The notes beneath the pieces are model-generated. The model had not been told where the DNA came from, ran no database searches, and saw nothing but the letters and a program-made list of their open reading frames with translations. The position numbers and the translations under genes are program-made. Below are positions 36,860 to 45,955 of a stretch of 64,000 nt of DNA, one piece after another; positions within the stretch are counted from its first letter, which is position 1, and the number at the start of each line of letters is the position of its first letter. Source of the stretch: CAVTYH01 sp963773875 (GTDB taxonomy: Bacteria; Planctomycetota; Planctomycetia; Pirellulales; JADZDJ01). The stretch lies in the NCBI GenBank assembly GCA_963773875.1, contig CAVZCV010000015.1, forward strand, positions 1 through 64,000, written 5' to 3'.

Positions 36860-37612
36860 ATGGCTGGTCATTCCCACTGGGCAAACATCTCGCGAAAAAA
36901 GGCGCTCATCGATAACAAGCGCGGCAAACTTTGGAGTAAACTGGCAAAAGCCATCATCGTGGCGGCTAAGATGGGCGGCGGCGATCCAGACGCGAACTTG
37001 CGATTGCGCTATGCCATTGCCGATGCCCGTGCCGTCAGCATGCCCAACGAGAACATCACCCGCGCCATCAAAACCGGCACTGGCGAATTGCAGAGTGGGA
37101 ATCTGGAAGAAGTAATTTACGAGGGGTATGGTCCAGGTGGCGTGGCCGTGATGTGCGAAATTTTGAGCGATAACCGCAACCGCACGGCGCCTGAAATTCG
37201 CAAAATCTTCGAACTCAACGATGGCAAACTCGGGGCAACGAATTGCGTCGCCTGGATGTTTGAACGCAAGGGACTATTCGTCGTCGATAGCACGAAAATC
37301 GATGAAGACAAGTTGATGGAAATTGCGCTCGAAGCCGGCGCCGACGACGTCAAACTGAGTGGCGACAAGTTTGAGGTCACCTGCGATGCTGCACTATTTG
37401 GCGCCGTTGCCAGCGCTCTGCAGTCGGCGGGCGTCGAACCCGATTCCAGCCAGCTCACGCGCCTCCCTGCCAACACCGTGAATGTCGATGATCCTGACGT
37501 CGCTCGAAAGGTACTCAACCTGATGGAGCAACTCGATAATCACGACGATGTGCAAAGCGTCGCTGCCAACTTCAGCATTCCCGATGAAGCGATGGCGCAA
37601 ATTGCCGGTTAG
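36860..37612 (+). CDS. YebC/PmpR family DNA-binding or translational regulator
   Basis: Intact 250-residue member of the YebC/TACO1 family. Conserved start MAGHSHWANISRKKALIDNK, then the motif NENITRAIKTGTGE and YEGYGPGGVAVMCEILSDNR, and the last domain with GVEPDSSQLTRLPANTVNVD. Members act as transcription regulators or as ribosome-associated factors that relieve stalls at polyproline. Here the position next to infB and rbfA genes fits the translational role. Two Pro-rich large proteins are encoded nearby (infB linker, PDZ protein), but no direct link can be shown. Confidence 0.93.
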   Translation: MAGHSHWANISRKKALIDNKRGKLWSKLAKAIIVAAKMGGGDPDANLRLRYAIADARAVSMPNENITRAIKTGTGELQSGNLEEVIYEGYGPGGVAVMCEILSDNRNRTAPEIRKIFELNDGKLGATNCVAWMFERKGLFVVDSTKIDEDKLMEIALEAGADDVKLSGDKFEVTCDAALFGAVASALQSAGVEPDSSQLTRLPANTVNVDDPDVARKVLNLMEQLDNHDDVQSVAANFSIPDEAMAQIAG

Positions 37613-37656
37613 TTCGGCACGTATCTTGTCGGACCGACCGATCCACGAGCGGCGAA

Positions 37657-39240
37657 TTAATCTTTGCCGTGGTGCTCCACCTTCGGCCAATACGTATCGA
37701 AATTGTCTCCATCCTTGAAGTTGATACTGTTGTCGCCATCGTGACACTGGCGACAATTATCGATCACTTTTTTCCGGCCTTCGGTCGTTTTAATTGACAA
37801 CGACATTTCTTTCCGCAGCTGGTTCAATTCGGCGTCGCTGGCTTTCACATTGCCCCGCTCTGCCGCGACGTGTGCGGAACCCGGCCCGTGACAGTTTTCG
37901 CAACCGTTGCCAGCCAAGAGCGGCGTCTTGGCTTCACTCAGGTATCCGCCGACATACGGCGTAAACTTTTGCGGCTCCCAGCCTGTTACGTGGCAGCTTA
38001 GACACTCCGGATCGTACTGCCGCGGCGGATCCAAATGCTGAAGTGTCGCTAGAGCCGCCGCGTGCGGGGTTTTTTTCCAGATTGCGTAGGCCTTGGAATG
38101 ACATTCGCCGCACTCTTTTGAACCCACGAACGTTCGGCCGCTAGGATGATTCGCCGGCTTCAACCCCAGACCCTGTAAACCAAGCTCCTTCAGTTGATCT
38201 TGATACGCGGCAAGCACCTGCTTCATCCGGGGCGAATCGCCGAAGCGTGCATCGAGCGGCACACGTTGGAATCGGGTCGATTTTGCATCGTCGTAAAGCC
38301 CGAGCACGGCGGCGTACATTCCTTTGTGCCCAACTTCAAACAGCTTCGTCTTAATGCCTTCAATGACAAGTGGTTCGGCCGGTGGTTCGCCAGCGTCCCC
38401 GGCATACAAAACGTAATCGAATTTTGGAAATTGCTTGGCCAACGTGGTCGATTCCTCTTTGCTCGCATTGGAGAGAAGGATCAGCACATCGCACTTCGCG
38501 GCTTCCAGATTCGGCAAAACTTCCGTAATTGCTTCTGCCGCTGGTTTGAACTGAATGTCTCGATCGTTAACTTGACGGGCGTCGCTGCCAATGACACTGG
38601 TTATGCCGATCTTCTTTCCGCCGGCATCGATCACTCGAAACCGCGGTACAGTGTCGTCAAATGCGAAGAGTCCCACGTTCGCCGCCACAAACGGCGTCTT
38701 CTCAGTTCCCACGGCGCTTACAATGGGAAACAGCTCGACAGCAGACAGCCGTAAATCGTCGGCGCCAAATCCAATCGCCTGGTAGCCCATCATCTTGAGC
38801 GCGTCGATTGTCGCCGCGTATTTCAGTACCTGCTGGCGGCCATAGCGGCGCACTTCTTCGCCCAGATCAACGGCCACGATCGGCCATTTCTTATCTTTTA
38901 GCTGTTTGAGCAGCATATCGCGGCGACTCAACCCACCCTTTTGATTCTCCTTCCCAGAACAGCCGCAAGGTTCAATGTACCCTTGCTGCAAGCCCGTGAA
39001 GACGATTGCGACCTTCGGTGGCATCCAGCCTTGAAAAATCGGGCCGTTGCGCTCAATCATTTGCGCTTCAATGGACGCGGCATCCGCTTTCTTTCCGCCG
39101 CCGGCCGTGGAATTGCCGGAATCGATTTGTGCCGAATCGACCGTCAAGGCGAAAGATGCAACGGCAATCGCCGCCGCTGCCGCCATTGTCAGGCTGAGCA
39201 GCAAAACCGGCAAGGAGCGACTTTTCTTCCGTGAATACAT
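37657..39240 (-). CDS. Tetraheme cytochrome c with N-terminal 5'-nucleotidase-like domain
   Basis: Intact 527-residue exported protein. The N-terminus has a hydrophobic export segment (PVLLLSLTMAAAAAIAVASF). Residues about 75-340 resemble a metallophosphatase/5'-nucleotidase fold, including VAIVFTGLQQGYIEPCGCSG and KENQKGGLSRRDMLLKQL. The C-terminal 150 residues hold four CxxCH heme sites: CGECH (C377), CLSCH (C413), CENCH (C447) and CRQCH (C496), similar to cytochrome c554-type domains. Electron transfer in the periplasm is expected; the donor and acceptor are unknown. The DUF1573 gene follows it upstream in the same direction, 69 bases away, and may be co-transcribed. Confidence 0.85.
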   Translation of the reverse strand: MYSRKKSRSLPVLLLSLTMAAAAAIAVASFALTVDSAQIDSGNSTAGGGKKADAASIEAQMIERNGPIFQGWMPPKVAIVFTGLQQGYIEPCGCSGKENQKGGLSRRDMLLKQLKDKKWPIVAVDLGEEVRRYGRQQVLKYAATIDALKMMGYQAIGFGADDLRLSAVELFPIVSAVGTEKTPFVAANVGLFAFDDTVPRFRVIDAGGKKIGITSVIGSDARQVNDRDIQFKPAAEAITEVLPNLEAAKCDVLILLSNASKEESTTLAKQFPKFDYVLYAGDAGEPPAEPLVIEGIKTKLFEVGHKGMYAAVLGLYDDAKSTRFQRVPLDARFGDSPRMKQVLAAYQDQLKELGLQGLGLKPANHPSGRTFVGSKECGECHSKAYAIWKKTPHAAALATLQHLDPPRQYDPECLSCHVTGWEPQKFTPYVGGYLSEAKTPLLAGNGCENCHGPGSAHVAAERGNVKASDAELNQLRKEMSLSIKTTEGRKKVIDNCRQCHDGDNSINFKDGDNFDTYWPKVEHHGKD

Positions 39241-39308
39241 GCCCGTCCCTTATCGTGTTGATAATCGCAATCAAACTCGGTTCTCTGTCGGCGCCATCGA
39301 TTGGCTCG

Positions 39309-40466
39309 TCACTCTACAACCGCATATCGCACACGCAATTTCAGTTTTTCACCGCCTGCGTCGCCGGTGTCGATCACAATTTCGCCCAGCTTCCCTTCGT
39401 CGCCACCCAAGTGGGAAACCGGTCGGGTGCCGCGCGGAATTTCGATGGTCAGCGGCACGCGCACTAGTGTGCCGGCGGCGAGTGGCATTGCGTCGCCGAT
39501 CGTCACCTTCAGTTCGCTTGCCGGATTCACCTCTACAACTTTCGGATGCACCGCTTCACCGTTCGCAATGTGAATCTGCAAGTACAGCTGTGCCTTCGTG
39601 CCTTCGCCTGAGCTGACCGTATCGAGCCGCAGAAGCCCACGTTCCGAATCCCAATTGCGGCCCATCAATTGCACTTCGCTCACAACGTTGCCGCTAACGG
39701 GAATCTCCACCGTCGGCTCACCTTCCAAATTCAACTTGAGCAGAATTTTCTGGTGCAATGCCCCGAGGGGCAACCCCGGTTTCAGCGTCACATGTACAAC
39801 GACGCCGCTTTTGGCGTCTTTATCGGCATCCAATTTCTCCTTTGGCATTGGCTCAGTGCGAATCTCAAACTTGTCGGCCGTATCGAGCTCGCTAAGCGAT
39901 GAACTTAGCGCTTGCAATTGACCATCGCGAAACGAATAGATGAGCACCTCCGCAGATTGTGGTTCTTTCGCGGAGATGCTGCTGAAGACCAAATCAGATG
40001 GTTCCACGCGGTGCGAAAACAAGACTTTGCCCGCTATGTTGAACGTTAATCGTGGGCGTGCCGGGTCGTTCGTGTTCACCACCGCGCTTTGATGAAATGG
40101 CCCTTCCTTGTTGGCATGCCAACGGATTTCGACGACGGTCTTTTCGCCCGGCGCTAGGTTCGTGCTTTTTAGCGATTGCTCCGTGCACAACCCACAAGAA
40201 ACTCCACCCTCTTTCAATTCCAACGGCTCGTGGCCTTCGTTGCGAATCGTGAATTCGTGCGAATTGCGATCGTTCAGCTCCATGTTGCCGAACTCAAACG
40301 TGTCCTCGTCGATCGCTGCCTTTGGCCCCGTCGAGCCGTTTAAGCCCAATTGAAACGCCGCTTGCACATGGCCGGCGGGCGACGTTCCAAGTTCGGCAAA
40401 CGTTACGCCCAAACCCATGCAGGCGCCACAGATGACGGCCAACACAATTAACATCCAAGGGCGCAT
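39309..40466 (-). CDS. DUF1573 exported protein
   Basis: Intact 385-residue protein. N-terminal membrane or signal segment MRPWMLIVLAVICGACMGLG, then a DUF1573 Ig-like domain: DTFEFGNMELNDRNSHEFTI, GHEPLELKEGGVSCGLCTEQ (Cys91 and Cys94), and VVEIRWHANKEGPFHQSAVV. Further beta-rich segments follow to the end (GGEKLKLRVRYAVVE). DUF1573 proteins are numerous in Bacteroidetes and Planctomycetes and located outside the cytoplasm; no function is settled. Divergent upstream region is short. Sits with the tetraheme cytochrome. Confidence 0.8.
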   Translation of the reverse strand: MRPWMLIVLAVICGACMGLGVTFAELGTSPAGHVQAAFQLGLNGSTGPKAAIDEDTFEFGNMELNDRNSHEFTIRNEGHEPLELKEGGVSCGLCTEQSLKSTNLAPGEKTVVEIRWHANKEGPFHQSAVVNTNDPARPRLTFNIAGKVLFSHRVEPSDLVFSSISAKEPQSAEVLIYSFRDGQLQALSSSLSELDTADKFEIRTEPMPKEKLDADKDAKSGVVVHVTLKPGLPLGALHQKILLKLNLEGEPTVEIPVSGNVVSEVQLMGRNWDSERGLLRLDTVSSGEGTKAQLYLQIHIANGEAVHPKVVEVNPASELKVTIGDAMPLAAGTLVRVPLTIEIPRGTRPVSHLGGDEGKLGEIVIDTGDAGGEKLKLRVRYAVVE

Positions 40467-40583
40467 CGCTGTTCACTCGTTTTCATTTTGATCTGATGAA
40501 TGCTCAACTTCATTTTATTGTATCAACTCCGAAATCCCTTCGCTCGGCCTACCATTCGATCGAGTTGCCAGTGGCAATTTTGT

Positions 40584-41132
40584 TTATGACACTGGCCCGC
40601 AGCTCGTATGCTGCTTGAGATATTCGCGGCATTCCAAAAAAAACCGCTGAAAATCGGCCCGGCGGTAGTCCGGGTAAGTCCAGGCGTTAGGCTGCCAGGC
40701 GGTGGAGCGGTACGCCAGCGTAATCTCGCCAAAAATTCCGCGACCCAAGTACAACCGATGGGCATGATCTTTCGTCGACGCGAGCACCAACTTGGCCAAT
40801 GTGATGTAGCCCGGATCCAAATTCAGCGGCCGCGCCTCCGGATGCTGGCCGAGCGCCGCGTACTGCGCCTCCCAATCATTCGACTGCAACTTGCACTCCG
40901 CCAGCGCCGCCGGATCGATCAGTTTCCCGAAGGCGAAGAATCGTTTTTTTAGCCCAATCCCCATCGTAGCTTGATAATAATCGGTCTCCGTAAAATCAAA
41001 CACCTGGCTTGCGAGTGCAATGCGGCCCCATGCTAATTCAGTTCGCTCTTGCGTCCAACGGAACGCATCCTCATGCCGACTGATCGCCGCCACAATTAGC
41101 AGCACCGGTGCAGGAGTAGATGGCTGACCCAT
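40584..41132 (-). CDS. DUF4416 family protein
   Basis: A protein of 182 residues, MGQPSTPAPVLLIVAAISRH onward. Recognisable family features are FDFTETDYYQATMGIGLKKR, FAFGKLIDPAALAECKLQSN, LNLDPGYITLAKLVLASTKD and HRLYLGRGIFGEITLAYRST with PNAWTYPDYR. This pattern is that of DUF4416, found in diverse anaerobes and Planctomycetes, function unknown. Divergent from clpS. Confidence 0.75.
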   Translation of the reverse strand: MGQPSTPAPVLLIVAAISRHEDAFRWTQERTELAWGRIALASQVFDFTETDYYQATMGIGLKKRFFAFGKLIDPAALAECKLQSNDWEAQYAALGQHPEARPLNLDPGYITLAKLVLASTKDHAHRLYLGRGIFGEITLAYRSTAWQPNAWTYPDYRRADFQRFFLECREYLKQHTSCGPVS

Positions 41133-41272
41133 ATTGGAGTTTGGGATTGATGACTTCCGCTGATGATCGTTGCGAACCAGATTGTGCCCGCCAATGTACC
41201 AAAAAAAGGCAACGCGCTGCGGCTCCGCTTGGAAGGTCGGTGCATTTCTTCTTCGAGCAGCGGCGGCGGTGT

Positions 41273-41278
41273 TATAAT
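41273..41278 (+). promoter_or_regulatory. Consensus -10 box upstream of clpS
   Basis: TATAAT lies 31 bases before the clpS ATG. The expected -35 position near 41,250 has only a weak TTCTTC/TTCGAG match. Confidence 0.35.
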
Positions 41279-41308
41279 GGCGGGCCTCCGAACATCAAGG
41301 ACACTGTG

Positions 41309-41683
41309 ATGCCTGCTGAAGCCCACGTTGAAGAGCATGGAGCCGAAGTCATCGACCCGCCGCCGGCGCAGTCGTCAACGAAGCCAGACGCGCGCATGCG
41401 CACGAAGCAGCAGCCACCATATGCCGTGATCTTGCATAATGACCATTTGAACGGGTTCGATTTCGTGATTGGCGTCCTGCGCAAGGTATTTCAATACGGT
41501 CGGGTTAAGGCCTTCACACTCACGATGAAAGCTCACACCGCGGGACGCGCGGCGGTTTGGAGCGGAGCCCTGGAAGTTGCCGAGCTCAAAGCGGATCAAA
41601 TTCGCTCTTGTGGTCCGGATCCCAATGCGAAGCCCAAAGGCGCCGTCGCGCTGCGCGTAACCCTCGAACCTCTTCCGCAGTGA
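41309..41683 (+). CDS. clpS: ATP-dependent Clp protease adaptor ClpS
   Basis: A protein of 124 residues. After a disordered head the conserved ClpS core begins: QPPYAVILHNDHLNGFDFVI, GVLRKVFQYGRVKAFTLTMK and AHTAGRAAVWSGALEVAELK. The HND motif binds N-degron residues and directs substrates to ClpAP. ATG 41309 was chosen as the first Met with a family-like N-terminus. The upstream frame is open but Cys/Arg-rich and not protein-like. No clpA is adjacent. Confidence 0.9.
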   Translation: MPAEAHVEEHGAEVIDPPPAQSSTKPDARMRTKQQPPYAVILHNDHLNGFDFVIGVLRKVFQYGRVKAFTLTMKAHTAGRAAVWSGALEVAELKADQIRSCGPDPNAKPKGAVALRVTLEPLPQ

Positions 41684-41691
41684 GTGCGCCT

Positions 41692-42042
41692 CTACCGAAC
41701 AGCGTCACTCGGCATTGAATTGTGCGAGTTTTGGGAACTCGCCACTTTGGCGATCTGCCCCTCTGTGCCGCAAGCACACTTCCGGCGATGATTGGAGGGG
41801 CGGTCCGCGTTCCTTTGGCGGTCTTCCAAAGCTTCGCGGTGCCCCTGAGAAGCGGCGACAATATAACCGCCTTGGCCGCTTCCCATACAGCGCCCATCGG
41901 CCTTGGCGTATAGACGCCCATCGGTTAGTTGAATAAATGCCCGGCTGACATAGTTGACCGTGGCAATTTCCACCACTTCCTCGACCAGCGCTCCTTTGGC
42001 GGGCAAAACTGCAACGGGATCGCCGCGACGTAGATTTAACAA
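41692..42042 (-). CDS. Small conserved hypothetical protein
   Basis: About 116 residues starting at TTG 42042 (AGGAG six bases upstream): MLNLRRGDPVAVLPAKGALV, EEVVEIATVNYVSRAFIQLT, then DGRLYAKADGRCMGSGQGGY. It then becomes polar and basic to the stop at 41692. The first two thirds look like an SH3-like or KOW-like small beta domain. The last third is unlike a folded protein and may reflect a slip. Overlap with the clpS end is avoided by eight bases. No known function. Confidence 0.45.
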   Translation of the reverse strand: MLNLRRGDPVAVLPAKGALVEEVVEIATVNYVSRAFIQLTDGRLYAKADGRCMGSGQGGYIVAASQGHREALEDRQRNADRPSNHRRKCACGTEGQIAKVASSQNSHNSMPSDAVR

Positions 42043-42240
42043 GACGCTGCTCCTAACGGCAAATCTTCGCCTGAAGCCAGCTTGCGCTGCAAAAATTGCG
42101 CCTTCGTCGTATGGAGGCGCATCTGAGAAGTGGTCGTTTTGAAGCCGGACATATTTTCGCCACACCCCCCTGCAAAACGTGAGCTAGGCTTCATATGCAG
42201 GCGACCATTGGCGCTGCAACTCTTGTCTAGGAAGCGAAAG

Positions 42241-42669
42241 ATGGCTGGCGAGCACGAATTGACCACAGCGAAGTATTTCCAGCAAGCAGAAGCTGAGCGG
42301 CAGGCAGCGGCGGCAGCGGAAATTGCCCAACTGGCGTCCGAAGAGTCGCCGGTCAATGCAAAACCAGTTTGGGAGCGGCTCAGCACATGGACATCGGTAG
42401 TGGCCGGGGGCGCGGTGGTGACGGCGCTTGCAATACTGGTAGTTCCCTACGTAAGTTCCCTCTCGAAAAACCGGCCAAAGAATGCGATCGATATGATGCT
42501 GCGGCTAGGCGGCGCAAGCAAAGATCAAACCTTCGAACAATTTATCCGCGATAGCTACGCAACGCAGCAACTGGAGTGGGAGGAGCGCTACAAAGAATCT
42601 CCCGTTTACCAGTTCAACACCCAGAATCCGAATTGGAACTTCGACTCGAGCTCGCTGTTCAAGCGATAG
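42241..42669 (+). CDS. Single-pass membrane protein of unknown function
   Basis: 142 residues, MAGEHELTTAKYFQQAEAER onward. An N-terminal Ala/Glu-rich helix of about 55 residues is followed by one membrane segment (TSVVAGGAVVTALAILVVPY) and a polar C-terminal domain ending NWNFDSSSLFKR. An upstream in-frame ATG at 42130 would add 37 basic residues with no support, so the inner start is preferred. No family recognised. Confidence 0.5.
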   Translation: MAGEHELTTAKYFQQAEAERQAAAAAEIAQLASEESPVNAKPVWERLSTWTSVVAGGAVVTALAILVVPYVSSLSKNRPKNAIDMMLRLGGASKDQTFEQFIRDSYATQQLEWEERYKESPVYQFNTQNPNWNFDSSSLFKR

Positions 42670-42876
42670 TTGAGTCGCTGCATTTCCGAGCGCTTTCGGC
42701 AGCAGGCGTCTAGCGGCGCCCGAAGAGCGCCATCGGCGATTGGAATCGCCTCCTACACCTAAGCGATGCCCGGCGGCTGCTTTACCCCCAGTAGTGTACC
42801 GGCGTTTTGACAAGGCCTGCACATGGCCTAGATTCATGTGTCAAGAAAAAAGGGACCGATTTTTTCGAGGGTCGTT

Positions 42877-43459
42877 ATGCAAATGTCTTCGCCCATGCTC
42901 AGAGCCGTCGATGCACGCACCGACGCACAAACAGGACTACCGAGCCGTGCAGCGCTAGAGGAAGATTTGCGCCGCCGTTTGGCGGAATCGCAGCGGCATG
43001 GCAATCGATTGTCGCTCGTGCTCATCAAAATTGGCAGCTTGCGCGAACTGATGGAGCGGAGCAGCGATGGATCCGAAAAGCTCGTGCTGCGGGCATGCAC
43101 GCATTTCTTCGTCGCCGCGGCGCGAAATGGATCTCGTCGCTCGCTTCGAGACTGATGTGTTTGCCATCGAACTGCCCGGAGCCGCGCTCGTCAATGCAGT
43201 GAACGTGGCGCGGCGATTGAAAAGCCATATCGAAAGTTGCCCGCTGCAACTGATGGATGAAAAGCTGACGTTCCGTATTAGCGTCGGCTGTGCGGAAGCG
43301 CAGCCGGGAGAAGAAGTGACATCATTGGTTAGTCGTGCGGAAGAGGCCATGGTCGCTTCCTGCGAGTCAATGGGCAATCATGTGCACATGCATAACGGAA
43401 TTTCGGTCGAGACGGCAATACAAAAATCGCAGGCGGCATCAGCGCTGGCTGTTCACTGA
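42877..43459 (+). CDS. Degenerate GGDEF-domain protein, frameshifted
   Basis: About 190 residues forming a single GGDEF-like domain. The start reads MQMSSPMLRAVDARTDAQTG, LPSRAALEEDLRRRLAESQR and LSLVLIKIGSLRELMER, typical of the first half of diguanylate cyclases. After a slip near 43,115 it reads MDLVARFETDVFAIELPGA, where the GGDEF motif is replaced by ETDVF. The second half, FRISVGCAEAQPGEEVTSLV and RAEEAMVASCESMGNHV, follows the family. Without the GG and DE residues it cannot make cyclic di-GMP and may be a binding or partner protein. An upstream in-frame ATG at 42838 is the alternative start. Confidence 0.7.
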
Positions 43460-43520
43460 TTTGGATCATCAAGCTCCGAGATAACGTGGCGATATCGTTT
43501 CGAGCTGCTTACCGATTGCC

Positions 43521-45312
43521 TTAGCCATCGGAACGATGTGCCACCGGCTTTTCCGCTTTCCATAAATTGAAGGCCGAATTGACCATCGCCACGTGGGTAA
43601 ATGCCTGCGGAAAATTCCCGAGCATGCGGCCCGCTTGTGGATCGTATTCTTCGGAAAACAAGCCCAACTCATTGGCCGATTCGATCAGGCGGTGAAAGAG
43701 CGATTCAGCTTCTTCCCGCCTACCCAGCGCAAGCAGATTATCGACGAGCCAAAAGCTGCAGGGCAAGAAAACGCCTTGCCCGGGCGGTAATCCGCCGAGC
43801 GTTGAATTTAAGCTGTACCGGGCTACAAAGCCGTCTTGAGTGAGGTCGTTCTGGATCGCCTTCACGGTGCCGCGGACGCGCGGATCCTTAGCCGGCAAAA
43901 AACCAACCAATGGAATCATCAGCAGGCTGGCGTCCAGCTCTTTAGAGTCATACGACTGCACGAAGGCGTTTCTCTCGGCATTGAAGCCGTGCTCGCAAAC
44001 CTCTCGATGAATTTCAGTCGCGAATGGCTGACCATTTTGCGATGGGGCCCTCGAGTTTGAATTTCTGCACCGATTTAACCATCCGATCGAAAGCCACCCA
44101 GGCCATCACCTTGGAATGCACGAAGTGGCGGCGCGGACCGCGAACTTCCCAAATGCCTTCGTCCGGGTCGTGCCAATGCATTTCCAGGTATTCGGCCAGG
44201 TTGCTTTGCATGCGCCACACGTTTTCATCCTGTGGCACACCCATGCGGTTAGCGGCGTAAAGTGAATCGCAAACTTCGCCGAACACATCGAGTTGGAATT
44301 GATTCCATGCGGCGTTGCCGATTCGCACCGGTGCCGAGTTCTCATAGCCTGGCAGCCAATTCAATTCCAACTCCGTCAGCCGACGCTCGCCGTTGATGCC
44401 GTACATGATATTCATCTGCGATGGACTGCCGGCCACAGCGCGTAGCAGCCAATCGCGCCATGCCACGGCTTCCTCGGTGAAGCCGGCGATCAAGAGCGAA
44501 TAGAGCGTGAACGTGGCATCGCGAATCCAGCAAAATCGATAATCCCAATTCCGCTGGCCCCCGATGAATTCCGGCAGCGACGTGGTGGGCGCAGCAACAA
44601 TTCCGCCGCTGGGCGCGAACGTGAGCGCTTTAAGCGTGATCAGCGAGCGGAGCACCAAATCGGCATGCGGCCCGCGGTAGGTGCAGCGGCTGGACCAATC
44701 TAGCCACCAGCGCTCGGTATCGTCGAAGGAACAGCACGCATCCGGAGATTTCGTGCGATCCTCCATTGATGGATGCCACTGTAGTACGAAACATTCTTGG
44801 TCGCCTTGTGCGACAGTAAATTCGCCGACCGATGTCAGATTCTCTCCGTGAATTTTGACGTTTGTATCGAGGTACACGGAATCGGGTCCGGCGATCGCTT
44901 TCAGGCCGGTATCGGTGCGGCGGACCCAGGGCACGATGGAGCCGTAGTCGAATCGCACGATGAGTTCGGTCCGCATGGGCACTGTGCCGGCGCGGCCTTT
45001 GACAATCCTCACCACGTCGGGTTCCTTCGTGCGCGGCGGCATGAAGTCGATGAGAGTCACAATGCCCTCGTCGGTTTCAATCTCGGTCTCCAGAATCAAA
45101 GTGCTGGGCCGATAGCGGCGTGAGGTTTTGCGAACCGGCGATTGCGGTGCAATTTGCCAACGGCCATGGTCGGGCGTGCCCAGAAGCGCGGCGAAGCAAG
45201 CGCCGGAGTCGAACCGTGGCAAACAGAGCCAATCGATCGAGCCATCGCGGCCCACGAGCGCTGCCGTATGGCAATCGCCGATCATGGCGTATTCTTCGAT
45301 GCGAAGAGGCAT
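43521..45312 (-). CDS. Glycoside hydrolase family 15 (glucoamylase/trehalase-like), frameshifted
   Basis: About 600 residues, the normal length of cytoplasmic GH15 proteins. The N-terminal domain starts MPLRIEEYAMIGDCHTAALV then GRDGSIDWLCLPRFDSGACF. The catalytic (alpha/alpha)6 part has IGGQRNWDYRFCWIRDATFT, ELELNWLPGYENSAPVRIGN and AWNQFQLDVFGEVCDSLYAA. After a slip near 44,020 it continues EVCEHGFNAERNAFVQSYDS, PGQGVFLPCSFWLVDNLLAL and GNFPQAFTHVAMVNSAFNLW. The C-terminal end may have one more slip (43469 is the alternative stop). The substrate could be alpha-glucans or trehalose; both occur in this family. Confidence 0.88.
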
Positions 45313-45433
45313 AGCAAATTGAATATAGCCCGACCGGCCCAGTCGGAGTACGATGCTGTGGGACGACGACTTTCACCAGGTTAGCACACTTTATACCGTT
45401 TATCCGATCAGGACGGTCGGACGATGTGTTGCC

Positions 45434-45847
45434 ATGCCCGGACTAACCGGAATCATTGAAACCGCACTGTATGTACGCGAAATGCGCCGCGCTGAAAACT
45501 TTTATCAGGGGGTATTCGGGCTGCGAAAAATGGTTGGCGATGAGCGGTTTTGTGCGCTCTCGGTCGCTGAAAAACATGTACTGCTGTTGTTCTTACAAGG
45601 CGGCACGACGGAGTCGATTGCCCTGCCGGGCGGCACCATTCCACCGCACGATGGCAGCGGTCAGTTGCACATGGCGTTTTCGTGCACTGCGGAAGAACTG
45701 CCGCGCTGGGAAGCGCATTTGGCGGCGTGCGAAGTGCCGATCGAGAGCCGCGTGCACTGGGAGCGCGGCGGTGTAAGCATTTATTTGCGCGATCCTGATG
45801 AAAATCTCATCGAGATCGCTACGCCGGGCATCTGGTCGATTTATTAG
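45434..45847 (+). CDS. VOC-superfamily (glyoxalase/bleomycin-resistance-like) protein
   Basis: 137 residues starting MPGLTGIIETALYVREMRRA, followed by ENFYQGVFGLRKMVGDERF. The two beta-alpha-beta-beta-beta repeats of the vicinal-oxygen-chelate fold are seen, with metal-ligand-like positions at His/Glu in QLHMAFSC and in VSIYLRDPDENLIEIATPG. The last segment is the family's usual closing motif. Substrate unknown. Divergent from the GH15 gene with about 120 bases between, room for both promoters. An in-frame ATG at 45353 is possible but adds non-conserved sequence. Confidence 0.85.
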   Translation: MPGLTGIIETALYVREMRRAENFYQGVFGLRKMVGDERFCALSVAEKHVLLLFLQGGTTESIALPGGTIPPHDGSGQLHMAFSCTAEELPRWEAHLAACEVPIESRVHWERGGVSIYLRDPDENLIEIATPGIWSIY

Positions 45848-45955
45848 GCACAATTGTTGCATAGATCGCGGCCGAATCGTGGCATCGCACTGCGGCAGCC
45901 GCTAGAATTTCGACCCAGAGGGGCGTTTCTCGCCGGGCGGACGAAGGACACAGAC

